A stretch of 64,000 nucleotides of DNA from Streptomyces sp. NBC_01498. GTDB lineage: Bacteria; Actinomycetota; Actinomycetes; Streptomycetales; Streptomycetaceae. The stretch covers positions 558,001 through 622,000 of the forward strand of contig NZ_CP109598.1 in the NCBI RefSeq assembly GCF_036327775.1, given 5' to 3'. The notes under the pieces were generated by a model. That model made no database searches. It was given only the letters and a program-made list of their open reading frames with translations, and had not been told where the DNA came from. Below are positions 9,280 to 16,938 of this stretch, in pieces. The translations under genes and the position numbers were made by a program. Position 1 is the first letter of the stretch. The number at the start of each line of letters is the position of its first letter.

Positions 9280-9420
9280 GTGACCCCTGACTTTCTTGTG
9301 GCCGTGCTGCTGATGACAGCGAATCCCGAACTGCCGGAGCGCACGGACGTGCCCCGGAGCGTCGCAACGGCCCATGCGGAACCCCGTCCCGCCCAGTGCA
9401 TGCCGAGTTCGACTTCCTGA
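9280..9420 (+). CDS. Candidate small ORF (46 residues)
   Basis: A GTG at 9280 lies eight bases after GAAGGA and opens a 46-codon frame. The peptide begins with a hydrophobic stretch (DFLVAVLLM) and has a polar, Pro/Ser-rich tail. It sits in the otherwise empty 410-base gap between the SARP gene and the HAD gene. There is no recognisable family. It could be chance, but the start signal and its position directly behind a SARP regulator make it worth listing. The rest of the gap shows only the inverted repeats listed above. Confidence 0.25.
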   Translation: MTPDFLVAVLLMTANPELPERTDVPRSVATAHAEPRPAQCMPSSTS

Positions 9421-9553
9421 GGCGTGCTGCCCCCGACGACCGGACGCCGCCCCGTGCCGAGCACCTCTCGACGTGGGGCGGACGGCCTCTCGGGCGAAGG
9501 CCGTGACCACGCTTCCACCAGCAGAGCCCGTAACGAACACGCCGGGGGCGACC

Positions 9554-10102
9554 GTGAGCCGACCACTGCTGTTCCTCGATGTGGACGGGCCCCTCAACCC
9601 CTGTGCGGCGCAGCCGGAGAGGCGGCCCGAGGGCTGCACAACGATCAGGGTGCCCCGCGCAGGCGGAACTCCGGAGGAGGATGAACTCCTCCTCCGCCGA
9701 CGGCCGTTGCGCATCTGGCTCAACCCCGCGCACGGGCGCGAACTGCTCGGGCTCGGCTACGAACTGTGCTGGGCCACCACATGGATGGCGGACGCCAACC
9801 GGTGGATCGCCCCGGTGCTCGGCCTTCCCCCGCTCCCGTTCGTCGACTTCGGTGACGCTCTGTTCCAGGAGCGCCCCGACGGAGTCCACTGGAAGACCGC
9901 CGTACTGGTGGACCATGCCGACGGGCGTCCCTTCGCCTGGGTGGACGACGAACAGAGCGACAGCGACCAGGCGTACGTGACCGCCCACCATCGCGCGCCG
10001 TGCCTGCTGCGCCACGTCAACCCGCGCGTCGGGCTGCGCGAGGACGACTTCCGTGCGCTGGGCCGCTTCGCCCGGTCCCTGCTCCCGGGCGACGTCCCGT
10101 AG
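9554..10102 (+). CDS. HAD-like hydrolase domain protein
   Basis: The product has 182 residues. The GTG at 9554 is preceded by a GGGGG run at 9543-9547. HAD motif I is at residues 6-13 (LFLDVDGP) and a later acidic motif WVDDEQSDSD fits motif IV. The spacing resembles the small actinobacterial HAD proteins annotated as secreted or RNA-repair-associated, but no signal peptide is present. The substrate is unknown. The gene converges on the oxidoreductase gene, whose stop lies 14 bases away. Confidence 0.7.
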   Translation: MSRPLLFLDVDGPLNPCAAQPERRPEGCTTIRVPRAGGTPEEDELLLRRRPLRIWLNPAHGRELLGLGYELCWATTWMADANRWIAPVLGLPPLPFVDFGDALFQERPDGVHWKTAVLVDHADGRPFAWVDDEQSDSDQAYVTAHHRAPCLLRHVNPRVGLREDDFRALGRFARSLLPGDVP

Positions 10103-10115
10103 GCCGCCCGCCCCC

Positions 10116-11546
10116 TCAGCCCCGGTACGTCTCCAGGAGCCGCAGCCAGATCTCGCTGATGGTCGGGTAGGCGGGGACCGCGTGCCAGAGGCGGTCGATC
10201 GGGATCTCGGCGGCGACCGCCACCGTGGCCGAGTGGAGGAGTTCGCCGACGCCGGGGCCCACGAACGTCACGCCCCGCAGGGTCTCGGTGTCCAGGTCCA
10301 CGATCATGCGGGCGCGGCCCCGGTAGCCGTCCGCGTAGAGGCTCGTGCCCGCGACGTTCGCCATGTCGTAGTCGACCGCGCGGACCCGGTGGCCCGCGTC
10401 CTCGGCCTCCTTCAGGGTGGGGCCGACCGAGGCCACCTCCGGGTCGGTGAAGACGACCTGCGGGACGGCGTCGTGGTCGGCGGTCGCCGCGTGGGCGCCC
10501 CAGCGGTCGGTCTCCAGCAGGGGGACGCGCCGGGCCCGGGCGCCGATCGCGGCTCCCGCGATGCGGGCCTGGTACTTGCCCTGATGGGTGAGGAGCGCGC
10601 GGTGGTTGACATCGCCGACCGCGTACAGCCAGTCGGTTCCCTCGACCCGGCAGCTGTCGTCCACCGTCAGCCAGGAGCCCGCCGTGAGACCGACGGTGTC
10701 CAGGCCGATGTCCTTCGTACGCGGGGCGCGGCCGGTCGCGAAGAGGATCTCGTCCGCCTCGATCCGCTCGCCGTTGTCGAGAACGACGGTGACCGGTCCC
10801 GTGCCGCCGTCGCGTGCGACGGAGGTGACGGAGACGCCCGTACGTACGGAGGCGCCCGCCGCCGTCAGCGATTCGGCGACCAGTTCGCCCGCGAAGGGCT
10901 CCATCCGGGGCAGCAGGCCCTCTCCCCGTACGAGCATCGTGACCTCCGAGCCGAGGCCCCGGTACGCCGTCGCCATCTCGACGCCGACCACTCCCCCGCC
11001 CACCACCACGAGCCGGTCCGGCACGCTCGACGCCCCGGTGGCGTCGCGGCTCGTCCAGGGCCGGGCGTCGGCGAGGCCCGGCAGGTCGGGCACGACGGCG
11101 CTGGTTCCGGTGCAGACGGCGACGGCGTGGCGGGCGGTGAGGACCTGTTCGGTGCCGTCGGGGCCGGTGACGACCACCCGCTTCGGGCCGTCGAGCCGGC
11201 CGTGGCCCCGGTGCAGGGCGATGCCGACGGAGTCCAGCCAGGCGACCTGGCCGTCGTCCTTCCAGTGCGAGGTGAACGAGTCGCGGCGGGCGAGGACCGC
11301 CGGGACGTCGAGCGGCCCCTGGACCGACGTGCTCAGTCCCGGCAGTGCGCGCGCGTCCGCGCGGGCGATCACCGGGCGCAGCAGCGCCTTGCTGGGCATG
11401 CACGCCCAGTAGGAGCACTCCCCGCCGACGAGTTCGCTCTCGACGACGGCCGTGCTGAGTCCCGCCGCTCCCGCGCGTTCGGCGACGTTCTCCCCGACCG
11501 GTCCCGCGCCCAGCACCACCACGTCGTATTCCACGGCATCCGTCAT
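10116..11546 (-). CDS. FAD/NAD(P)-dependent pyridine nucleotide-disulfide oxidoreductase
   Basis: The product has 476 residues, and the start is the ATG at 11546. It has an FAD-binding VVVLGAGPVGENVAE (9-23), the redox disulfide ECSYWAC (C44 and C49), an NAD(P)-binding VVVGGGVVGVEMA segment in the middle and a C-terminal dimerisation domain. It belongs to the dihydrolipoamide dehydrogenase / mercuric reductase / mycothione reductase superfamily. The usual C-terminal His-Pro-Thr motif, which carries the base that activates the disulfide, reads AYPTISE here, so the histidine appears replaced by tyrosine. The electron acceptor is therefore uncertain. It is divergent from a thioredoxin gene, which suggests thiol redox work. 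Confidence 0.85.
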   Translation of the reverse strand: MTDAVEYDVVVLGAGPVGENVAERAGAAGLSTAVVESELVGGECSYWACMPSKALLRPVIARADARALPGLSTSVQGPLDVPAVLARRDSFTSHWKDDGQVAWLDSVGIALHRGHGRLDGPKRVVVTGPDGTEQVLTARHAVAVCTGTSAVVPDLPGLADARPWTSRDATGASSVPDRLVVVGGGVVGVEMATAYRGLGSEVTMLVRGEGLLPRMEPFAGELVAESLTAAGASVRTGVSVTSVARDGGTGPVTVVLDNGERIEADEILFATGRAPRTKDIGLDTVGLTAGSWLTVDDSCRVEGTDWLYAVGDVNHRALLTHQGKYQARIAGAAIGARARRVPLLETDRWGAHAATADHDAVPQVVFTDPEVASVGPTLKEAEDAGHRVRAVDYDMANVAGTSLYADGYRGRARMIVDLDTETLRGVTFVGPGVGELLHSATVAVAAEIPIDRLWHAVPAYPTISEIWLRLLETYRG

Positions 11547-11675
11547 GGGGCCAGTCTGGTGCGCCGTCCGCCGCATGGCCAGACGATCTTCGGGCATGGG
11601 CCAGGAATACGGCGGTGGTACCCACCGTTGTCCGAGGCGGCTTCCCCCGGAGAAACCAGGAAGAGGTATGAGGTC

Positions 11676-12095
11676 ATGGCCACTGTGGAACTCACCAAGG
11701 AGAATTTCGACCGGACGGTGTCGGAGAACGACTTCATCCTGATCGACTTCTGGGCTTCCTGGTGCGGTCCGTGCCGTCAGTTCGCCCCGGTGTACGAGCA
11801 GGCGTCCGAGCGCCATGACGATCTGGTCTTCGCCAAGGTCGACACGGAGGCGCAGCAGGAGCTGGCGGCGGCGTTCGAGATCCGCTCCATTCCGACGCTG
11901 ATGATCGTCAGGGAGAACGTCGCGGTCTTCGCGCAGCCCGGCGCGCTGCCCGAGACGGCCCTGGAGGACGTCATCGGGCAGGCGCGCGCGCTCGACATGG
12001 ACGAGGTCCGCAAGTCGGTCGCGGAGGCGGAGGCCGCCGCGCGGGCGAACGCACCGGGCGGGGCGGCGCAGGACGGCGGCGCCGCGAGCGCGTAG
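11676..12095 (+). CDS. Thioredoxin
   Basis: This 139-residue cytoplasmic protein has the classical active site WASWCGPC (C30 and C33), the cis-proline stretch SIPTLMI, and an Ala-rich C-terminal extension of about 30 residues beyond the usual 105-110. The ATG at 11676 has GAGG at 11670-11673, so the spacing is short. It should reduce protein disulfides with NADPH-dependent thioredoxin reductase, which is not encoded nearby. The head-to-head neighbour is a disulfide oxidoreductase; the 129 bases between them hold both promoters. Confidence 0.93.
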   Translation: MATVELTKENFDRTVSENDFILIDFWASWCGPCRQFAPVYEQASERHDDLVFAKVDTEAQQELAAAFEIRSIPTLMIVRENVAVFAQPGALPETALEDVIGQARALDMDEVRKSVAEAEAAARANAPGGAAQDGGAASA

Positions 12096-12128
12096 GTTCC
12101 GTCGTTCGGATCGGGCCGGATCGGTGAG

Positions 12129-12149
12129 CGCCCGCCGCGTCGGCGGGCG
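12129..12149. terminator. Perfect 9-bp hairpin after thioredoxin
   Basis: CGCCCGCCG (12129-12137), loop CGT, CGGCGGGCG (12141-12149). It lies 34 bases after the thioredoxin stop. There is no U-tract, as is usual for Streptomyces terminators. Confidence 0.6.
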
Positions 12150-12181
12150 ATGTCACGTCGGTGCCGTAGGTCGCACGGCGG

Positions 12182-12217
12182 CGGAGGGAGGCATGGCTGA
12201 GGCCATTCCTCCCTCCG
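12182..12217. terminator. Long bidirectional hairpin between convergent trx and thiolase genes
   Basis: CGGAGGGAGG (12182-12191) pairs with CCTCCCTCCG (12208-12217). After one C/T mismatch, ATGGC pairs with GCCAT around a TGAG loop. The symmetric position between the two gene ends suggests termination of both. Confidence 0.7.
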
Positions 12218-12297
12218 GTGCTTTAACGGCGGCGAGGCGTGGTGCCGGGGCGCGCGAGCCCGGCAAGCTCCGAACGACAGGCCCTGGAGCGGCCGCG

Positions 12298-13500
12298 TCA
12301 GCGCTCCAGTACGAGGGCGAGGCCCTGACCCACCCCGATGCAGAGGGCGGCGAGGCCGGTTCCCGAGCCCGCCGCGGCGAGTTGGTGGGCGACGGAGCCG
12401 GCCAGGCGGGCGCCGGAGGCACCCAGGGGGTGGCCGACGGCGATCGCGCCGCCGCGCGGGTTGACGAGGGCGGGGTCCAGTCCGGGCCATTCGGCGAGGC
12501 AGCCCAGCGCCTGGGCGGCGAACGCCTCGTTGAGTTCGAACGTGGTGAGGTCGTCGAAGTCCCGGCCCGCCCTGCCGAGGGCCCGGCGTACCGCCTCGAC
12601 CGGACCGAGGCCGAACAGCTGCGGCTCGATGCCGGTGACGGCGGAGGTCCTGATCCGGGCGAGGGGTTCGCGTCCGGTGGCCCGCAGGCCCGCCTCGTCC
12701 ACGAGCAGCAGCGCGGCGGCGCCGTCGTTCAGCGGGGAGGCGTTGCCCGCCGTGACGGTGCCCCGGCCGTCCGCACGGAAGCTGGGCCGCAGCTTGCCGA
12801 GCGCTTCGAGCGAGGTGTTGTCGCGGACGCATTCGTCGCGGACGAGGTCCACTCCCGCGTACGGCACGACCTCCGCGTCGTACAGTCCCTCGCTCCACGC
12901 CCGTGCCGCCTTGCGGTGGCTCGCCAGCGCGAACGCGTCCTGGTCCTCCCGTGTGATGCCGTGCTTGTCGGCGACCAGTTCGGCGCCCTCGCCCAGCGGG
13001 ACGGTCCACTCGGCGGGCATCCGGGGGTTGGTCATGCGCCAGCCGAGGGTCGTGGAGTGCAGTTGCTGATGCCCGGCGGGGAAGGCGCGTTCGGGCTTCT
13101 GAAGCACCCAAGGGGCGCGCGACATGGACTCGACGCCGCCCGCGACGACGATCGACGCGTCGCCGAGGGCGACGGCGCGCGCGGCCTGGATGACGGCTTC
13201 GAGACCGGAGCCGCAGAGGCGGTTGACGGTGACTCCGGGGACGGTCACGGGCAGCCCGGCGAGCAGTGCCGCCATACGCGCGACGTCGCGGTTGTCCTCG
13301 CCGGCGCCGTTCGCGGCGCCGAGCACGACGTCGTCGATCCTGGCCGGGTCGAGGTCCGGCGTGCGGTCGAGGAGGGCCCGTACGACATGGGCGGCGAGAT
13401 CGTCCGGCCGTACGGAGGAGAGCGCGCCACCGAACTTTCCGATCGGTGTGCGGACGGCGTCGACGATGTAGACGTCACGGATGGTCATCGGGTCGTTCAT
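12298..13500 (-). CDS. Acetyl-CoA acyltransferase (thiolase), PcaF-like
   Basis: The product has 400 residues from the ATG at 13500, preceded by GGGGAG. All thiolase residues are present: acylated cysteine in VNRLCGSGLEA (C96), GGAIAVGHPLGASG (H357) and the general-base cysteine in ALCIGVGQG (C387). The segment HSTTLGWRMTNPRM resembles the beta-ketoadipyl-CoA thiolases (PcaF) more than the biosynthetic acetoacetyl-CoA enzymes. Other aromatic-catabolism genes are not adjacent, so ordinary beta-oxidation use is possible. It cleaves 3-ketoacyl-CoA with CoA to acetyl-CoA plus a shortened acyl-CoA. Confidence 0.9.
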   Translation of the reverse strand: MNDPMTIRDVYIVDAVRTPIGKFGGALSSVRPDDLAAHVVRALLDRTPDLDPARIDDVVLGAANGAGEDNRDVARMAALLAGLPVTVPGVTVNRLCGSGLEAVIQAARAVALGDASIVVAGGVESMSRAPWVLQKPERAFPAGHQQLHSTTLGWRMTNPRMPAEWTVPLGEGAELVADKHGITREDQDAFALASHRKAARAWSEGLYDAEVVPYAGVDLVRDECVRDNTSLEALGKLRPSFRADGRGTVTAGNASPLNDGAAALLLVDEAGLRATGREPLARIRTSAVTGIEPQLFGLGPVEAVRRALGRAGRDFDDLTTFELNEAFAAQALGCLAEWPGLDPALVNPRGGAIAVGHPLGASGARLAGSVAHQLAAAGSGTGLAALCIGVGQGLALVLER

Positions 13501-13633
13501 CGGCTCTCCCCTTCGGTCGGCTGTCGCTCGCGGCACTCTTTCACGGCGGGCGCGGGCGGAACCGGGCGGGCGGGAGCGGCGGGGCCGGGAGGTCGCGGGA
13601 CGGGCGGGGAGGCCGGCGGGCGGGAGTGCGGGC

Positions 13634-13653
13634 GGTCAGGTCAGGTCAGGTCA
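13634..13653. repeat. GGTCA pentamer, four tandem copies
   Basis: Four perfect copies of GGTCA lie in the G-rich gap between the thiolase gene and the small hypothetical gene. They are non-coding. Confidence 0.7.
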
Positions 13654-13679
13654 GGGGGATGGGGGTCGGGAAGCGGGGA

Positions 13680-13988
13680 TCAGGAGGCGGGGGGTTGCGC
13701 GCCGCCGATCGGGTCCGGAACGTCGCGGACCCGCGCGGACAGCCCGTAGTCCACCTCGTAGCCGTCGATCAGCAGACCTTCGACGGTCCGGGTCTCCGGG
13801 TCGATGTCCGCGACCATGCCGCTGCCCGCGTAGCGCGGGTACCCCGACTCCCCGATCTCGCCGGTCACCTCGACCACGGCGGAGCGCAGCGCGGTCGACG
13901 CGTCGGGCGGGCCCGTGTGGTCGTCGGCGTGCTCCGGGACCAGGAGGATCTCGAAGAGCCGCGGGTAGGGATGCCAGTGAGTGCTCAT
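13680..13988 (-). CDS. Conserved-looking hypothetical protein
   Basis: The protein has 102 residues, starting at the ATG at 13988 (MSTHWHPYPRLFEIL). It is acidic, with many D/E residues and the motif YPRYAGSGMVADIDPETR, and has no signal peptide or membrane segment. I do not recognise the family. Codon use is like that of neighbouring real genes (G/C third positions). It stands alone, 144 bases before the end of the LacI gene and 179 bases beyond the thiolase start. Confidence 0.6.
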   Translation of the reverse strand: MSTHWHPYPRLFEILLVPEHADDHTGPPDASTALRSAVVEVTGEIGESGYPRYAGSGMVADIDPETRTVEGLLIDGYEVDYGLSARVRDVPDPIGGAQPPAS

Positions 13989-14087
13989 GCCGGTGACGCT
14001 AGACAACGGGCCGGGGGCGCGCATGTCGTCGGACCGCGCGCGGGGTGTCCGGCGGCGCGCGCGTGTCGGGGACGGCGCGCGCCCGCG

Positions 14088-14133
14088 TACGGAGGTGTAC
14101 GGAGGTGTATGTGTACGGAGGTGTGCGGAGGTG
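14088..14133. repeat. Tandem TACGGAGGTG decamers at the LacI stop codon
   Basis: TACGGAGGTG occurs at 14088, 14098 and 14114. A variant TGCGGAGGTG is at 14124, and TATGTG separates the second and third copies. The array ends exactly at the stop codon of the LacI-family gene (14134). Each unit contains a Shine-Dalgarno-like GGAGGTG on the plus strand, but no start codon suitable for a gene follows. Confidence 0.75.
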
Positions 14134-15270
14134 TCAGGTCGATTCGCGGAGTACGGCGCGGGCCCCCATCAGGTCGTGCCGCTCCGGTTCACCGCCGGGG
14201 TCCCGCACCACACGGTCGACCAGCGCGGCCAGCCGCTGCCCGGTGACGAGGTCGATCCGCACGGTGGACAGCCGGGGGCGCAGCAGCTTGCCGAGCAGCA
14301 GGTCGTCGGAGCCGAGCACCGCCGTGTCGCCGGGGACGGAGACGCCCGCGTCCTGGAGGGCCCGCATCAGGAGCATCGCGTACTCGTCGTTGTAGGCGTG
14401 CACGGCGTCCAGTCCGAGGGCGTCCCAGCGGGCGGCGAGCGCGGCGGCCGACTCCTCGGTGTACGCCAGCGGCAGTGGTACGACGCGGGCCCCGGTCGCC
14501 GATTCGGCGACGGCGGCCCGTGCCCCGGCCAGCCGGGGTTCCGAGAACAGGGCCAGGCCCGTCTCCTCAGGCATCACGACGCCGATCCGGCGGCGGCCCC
14601 GCTCCAGCAGGTGCTCGGCCGCGCACCTGCCGATCCCGCGCTGGTCCATGACGAGGGCGTGCGCCCCTTCGACCCGCTGCGGCCCGAGGGTGATGACGGC
14701 CCTCGCGCCGGAACGCTTGAGTATCTCGACCCCCTGCGGGGTGAGCGCGATCTCGCCGAGGGAGACGACGGCGACCGGGCGCAGTTCGGCCCAGGCGCGG
14801 GCGGCCTCGTCGCCGCCGAGTCCGAGGCTGCCGTACTGGACGACGGTGTAGTCCAACCGCCGCAGCGCCCACTGGAGTTCGTTGAGGAAACCGCTGTAGA
14901 GCGGGCCGACGGGGATGTGCGCGGTGGGGAGCAGGACGATCCTGGTGTGCCCCGCGCGCAGGCTGCGCGCGGCGGCGTGCGGGACGTAGGCCAGCTCCTC
15001 GGCGGCCTCCCGGACCTTGCGGCGGGTGGGCTCGCTGATCCGTACGGCCGACGTGTTGTTGAGGACGTACGAGACGGTGGCCCGCGAGACTCCGGCCAGC
15101 CGCGCGACGTCGGCGCTGGTGGGGACGGGGCGGGGGGCGCGGCGGCGCGCGGGGTGCTCGGTGCGGGGACCGTCCGGGGGCTCGGCGGGCCCCGGGAACG
15201 GCGGCGGGTTGGGTCGTGCGGACGACTGCGGGGAGGGCTGTTCAGGTAAGTGGTTCATCGCTCCCCGCAT
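14134..15270 (-). CDS. LacI-family transcriptional regulator
   Basis: The product has 378 residues. A Pro-rich N-terminal tail of about 48 residues precedes the helix-turn-helix (SADVARLAGVSRATVSYVLN, the diagnostic LacI pattern, about 50-70) and the hinge (AAARSLRAGHT). A periplasmic-binding-protein-like effector domain follows. Start choice is uncertain: ATGs at 15270 and 15258 both have poorly spaced ribosome sites. The effector is probably a sugar. No transporter or catabolic genes are adjacent, so the target is not evident. A TAGATT-type -10 on the minus strand near 15337-15332 could serve it. Confidence 0.88.
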   Translation of the reverse strand: MRGAMNHLPEQPSPQSSARPNPPPFPGPAEPPDGPRTEHPARRRAPRPVPTSADVARLAGVSRATVSYVLNNTSAVRISEPTRRKVREAAEELAYVPHAAARSLRAGHTRIVLLPTAHIPVGPLYSGFLNELQWALRRLDYTVVQYGSLGLGGDEAARAWAELRPVAVVSLGEIALTPQGVEILKRSGARAVITLGPQRVEGAHALVMDQRGIGRCAAEHLLERGRRRIGVVMPEETGLALFSEPRLAGARAAVAESATGARVVPLPLAYTEESAAALAARWDALGLDAVHAYNDEYAMLLMRALQDAGVSVPGDTAVLGSDDLLLGKLLRPRLSTVRIDLVTGQRLAALVDRVVRDPGGEPERHDLMGARAVLREST

Positions 15271-15387
15271 CTTTCCAGACAGATCGCCGCCCGCGTCCGG
15301 GGTCTGTCCGACTGACCGTCACCTTCCTTCAATCTAACGGGAGTTCGTGGAGTTCGTGGATGTCACGCCGCTTCGGCCCGTGGAAGT

Positions 15388-15402
15388 CGCTCGCTTCGAG
15401 CG
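15388..15402. repeat. Perfect inverted repeat upstream of the small secreted gene
   Basis: CGCTCG-CTT-CGAGCG is a 15-base palindrome in the divergent region between the LacI gene and the secreted-protein gene. It is a possible operator. A direct repeat GAGTTCGTG (15341-15349 and 15350-15358) lies just before it. Confidence 0.4.
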
Positions 15403-15462
15403 GCAGCGTCCCGCGACTGTGCCCTGAGCGGGACATTCAAGGTTCCCCGCAGATTCCCCCAA

Positions 15463-15488
15463 GGTCGGGGTGGGAGATTTCCCCGACC
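15463..15488 (+). promoter_or_regulatory. Leader hairpin next to the ribosome site
   Basis: GGTCGGGG (15463-15470) pairs perfectly with CCCCGACC (15481-15488) around a 10-base loop. It ends only a few bases before the GAGGGGGAG ribosome site of the secreted protein. If transcribed it could modulate translation or mRNA stability. Confidence 0.4.
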
Positions 15489-15507
15489 AACCCGAGGGGG
15501 AGCCATC

Positions 15508-15843
15508 ATGCGCGTCAGAAACGCACTCGCCGTCGCCGCGGCCGCGGTCGCACTCGGCACCGGCATCACCGCCACACCGGCCGCGGCCGACACCCGCGGC
15601 GGTACGTCAGCCACCGCCTGGACTCCGACCACCACTCTGAACAACGGCCCGATCAGGGAGTGTTACGCGGCCTCGTGCGACGAGGTCTGGCGTCCGGGAC
15701 CCGGCGAGACGGTGCGGTGGAGCCACTACGCGATCAACAGTTCCGGGAACCGCTGGTACTACGTCCAGTACGTGTTCGGCAACGGCATCCCCAAGACCGT
15801 GTACGGCTGGATCTACTGCGACAACGTCACCGCTCCCTGCTGA
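15508..15843 (+). CDS. Small secreted SH3-like protein
   Basis: The precursor has 111 residues. The ATG at 15508 follows GAGGGGGAG. A clear signal peptide (MRVRNALAVAAAAVALGTGI, cleavage after ATPAAA near residue 27) is followed by a domain of about 85 residues. It has three cysteines (CYAASC and the ending CDNVTAPC) and an aromatic GNRWYYVQYVFG segment typical of bacterial SH3-like domains. It is probably exported and may bind peptidoglycan. No partner gene is adjacent. A hairpin directly precedes the ribosome site and another follows the stop. Confidence 0.75.
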   Translation: MRVRNALAVAAAAVALGTGITATPAAADTRGGTSATAWTPTTTLNNGPIRECYAASCDEVWRPGPGETVRWSHYAINSSGNRWYYVQYVFGNGIPKTVYGWIYCDNVTAPC

Positions 15844-15861
15844 GCCGCCCCCGGGCACACC

Positions 15862-15899
15862 GTACGGAGCCCCCGGGCTCCGGTTCTCGGGCTCCGTAC
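15862..15899 (+). terminator. 11-bp hairpin after the secreted-protein gene
   Basis: GTACGGAGCCC (15862-15872) pairs perfectly with GGGCTCCGTAC (15889-15899), with a 16-base loop, 18 bases after the stop codon. Confidence 0.7.
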
Positions 15900-15990
15900 C
15901 GCCCCGGCGTGACCGGCCGGTGATCCGACACGAGCGTCCTCGTCGACGGGCCGGCCGGCCCGTCGGCGTCCGCCGCGGGAACAAGGCCCG

Positions 15991-16644
15991 TCAGGGCTTT
16001 TCGGGCCTGCGGGCCAGCAGGCAGGCGCGCGGTCTGTTCACCCGTCCGCCCGGCTCCTGCTCCAGCCGAGCGGTGACGACGAATCCGGCCCGCTCCAGCA
16101 GGCCGCTCACGCGGTCCAGGGGCAGCAGATACGACTCGTAGGACACCGGACGGCCGTAGCCCCGGGTCGGCCGCAGCCGTTCGTCGCCGACGTAGTCTCC
16201 CCAGAGCAGGTGGCCGCCGGGCGCCAGCGTGCGGTGGAACTCGGCGAACACCGCCGGCAGCCACTTCGGGGGCGTGTGGTGGGTGGAGTACCAGGCCAGG
16301 ATGCCGCCGAGCTCGTCGTCCGCCGTCTCCAGCGCGGTCATCGAGCCCTCGGTGAACCGGAGGTTCGGATAGGCGTGCCGGGCCAGCGCGACCATCTTCG
16401 GCGACAGATCGACGCCGAACGCGGGCACCCCCAGCCCGGCCAGGTACGCCGTCACGCGGCCGGGGCCGCACCCCAGGTCCGCGACCGGCCCCGGACCGGC
16501 CGTCCGCACCAGTTCGGCGAACACCGCCAGCATCGCGCGTGACAGCGGGTCCATCTCGGCCGGTGACGGGACGCGCTCGACGTAGTCGGCGGCGACCGTG
16601 TCGTACGACTCGCGGACGGCGGTCAGGTAGGAGGACTCAGCCAT
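15991..16644 (-). CDS. Class I SAM-dependent methyltransferase
   Basis: The product has 217 residues starting at the ATG at 16644. SAM-binding motif I is VADLGCGPGRVTAYLAGLG near residues 55-73, the acidic end of beta-2 is GVDLSPKMV, and a later GGHLLWGDYVG strand follows; overall this is the Methyltransf_11/25 type. The length is normal for the family. The substrate is unknown. It stands alone, with about 290 bases of apparently empty DNA upstream and the secreted-protein gene converging from the other side. Confidence 0.85.
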   Translation of the reverse strand: MAESSYLTAVRESYDTVAADYVERVPSPAEMDPLSRAMLAVFAELVRTAGPGPVADLGCGPGRVTAYLAGLGVPAFGVDLSPKMVALARHAYPNLRFTEGSMTALETADDELGGILAWYSTHHTPPKWLPAVFAEFHRTLAPGGHLLWGDYVGDERLRPTRGYGRPVSYESYLLPLDRVSGLLERAGFVVTARLEQEPGGRVNRPRACLLARRPEKP

Positions 16645-16938
16645 GCGGGCACCCTAGAGCAGAGAACCGACAGGCCGTGTCCTGAACGTGGGTCGAGCTG
16701 CGCGGCTCCGCCGCCGCGGACGCTCGGCCATCACACCACCCCGGTGGTCGTTTCCGGTCGGAGCACTGGCGTGCCCGTCTCACACAGCGCCTGAACCTCG
16801 TCCACGCGGGCCGCGATCCGGGCGGCTTCGCACCTTCGACGGGTCACGCGGGATCCCTTCGTTCTCGGACGGCGGCGGGCACGTGGTGCGGTCCGGGAAG
16901 AGCCTCAACGGACGGGCCGGATCGCTGTGTTCACGGGG
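16645..16938. other. Intergenic, nothing recognised
   Basis: 294 bases between the methyltransferase start and the end of the first AraC gene. I see no ORF with a ribosome site and no strong repeat or hairpin. Confidence 0.6.

Noticed and set aside
9038..10015. Minus-strand frame opposite the SARP end and the HAD gene
   Set aside because: It would cover the HAD gene and an A+T-richer non-coding gap. No domain or start signal.
13501..13679. Possible small gene in the G-rich gap after the thiolase start
   Set aside because: Frames are Gly/Arg low-complexity, without a ribosome site. Only the GGTCA repeats stand out.
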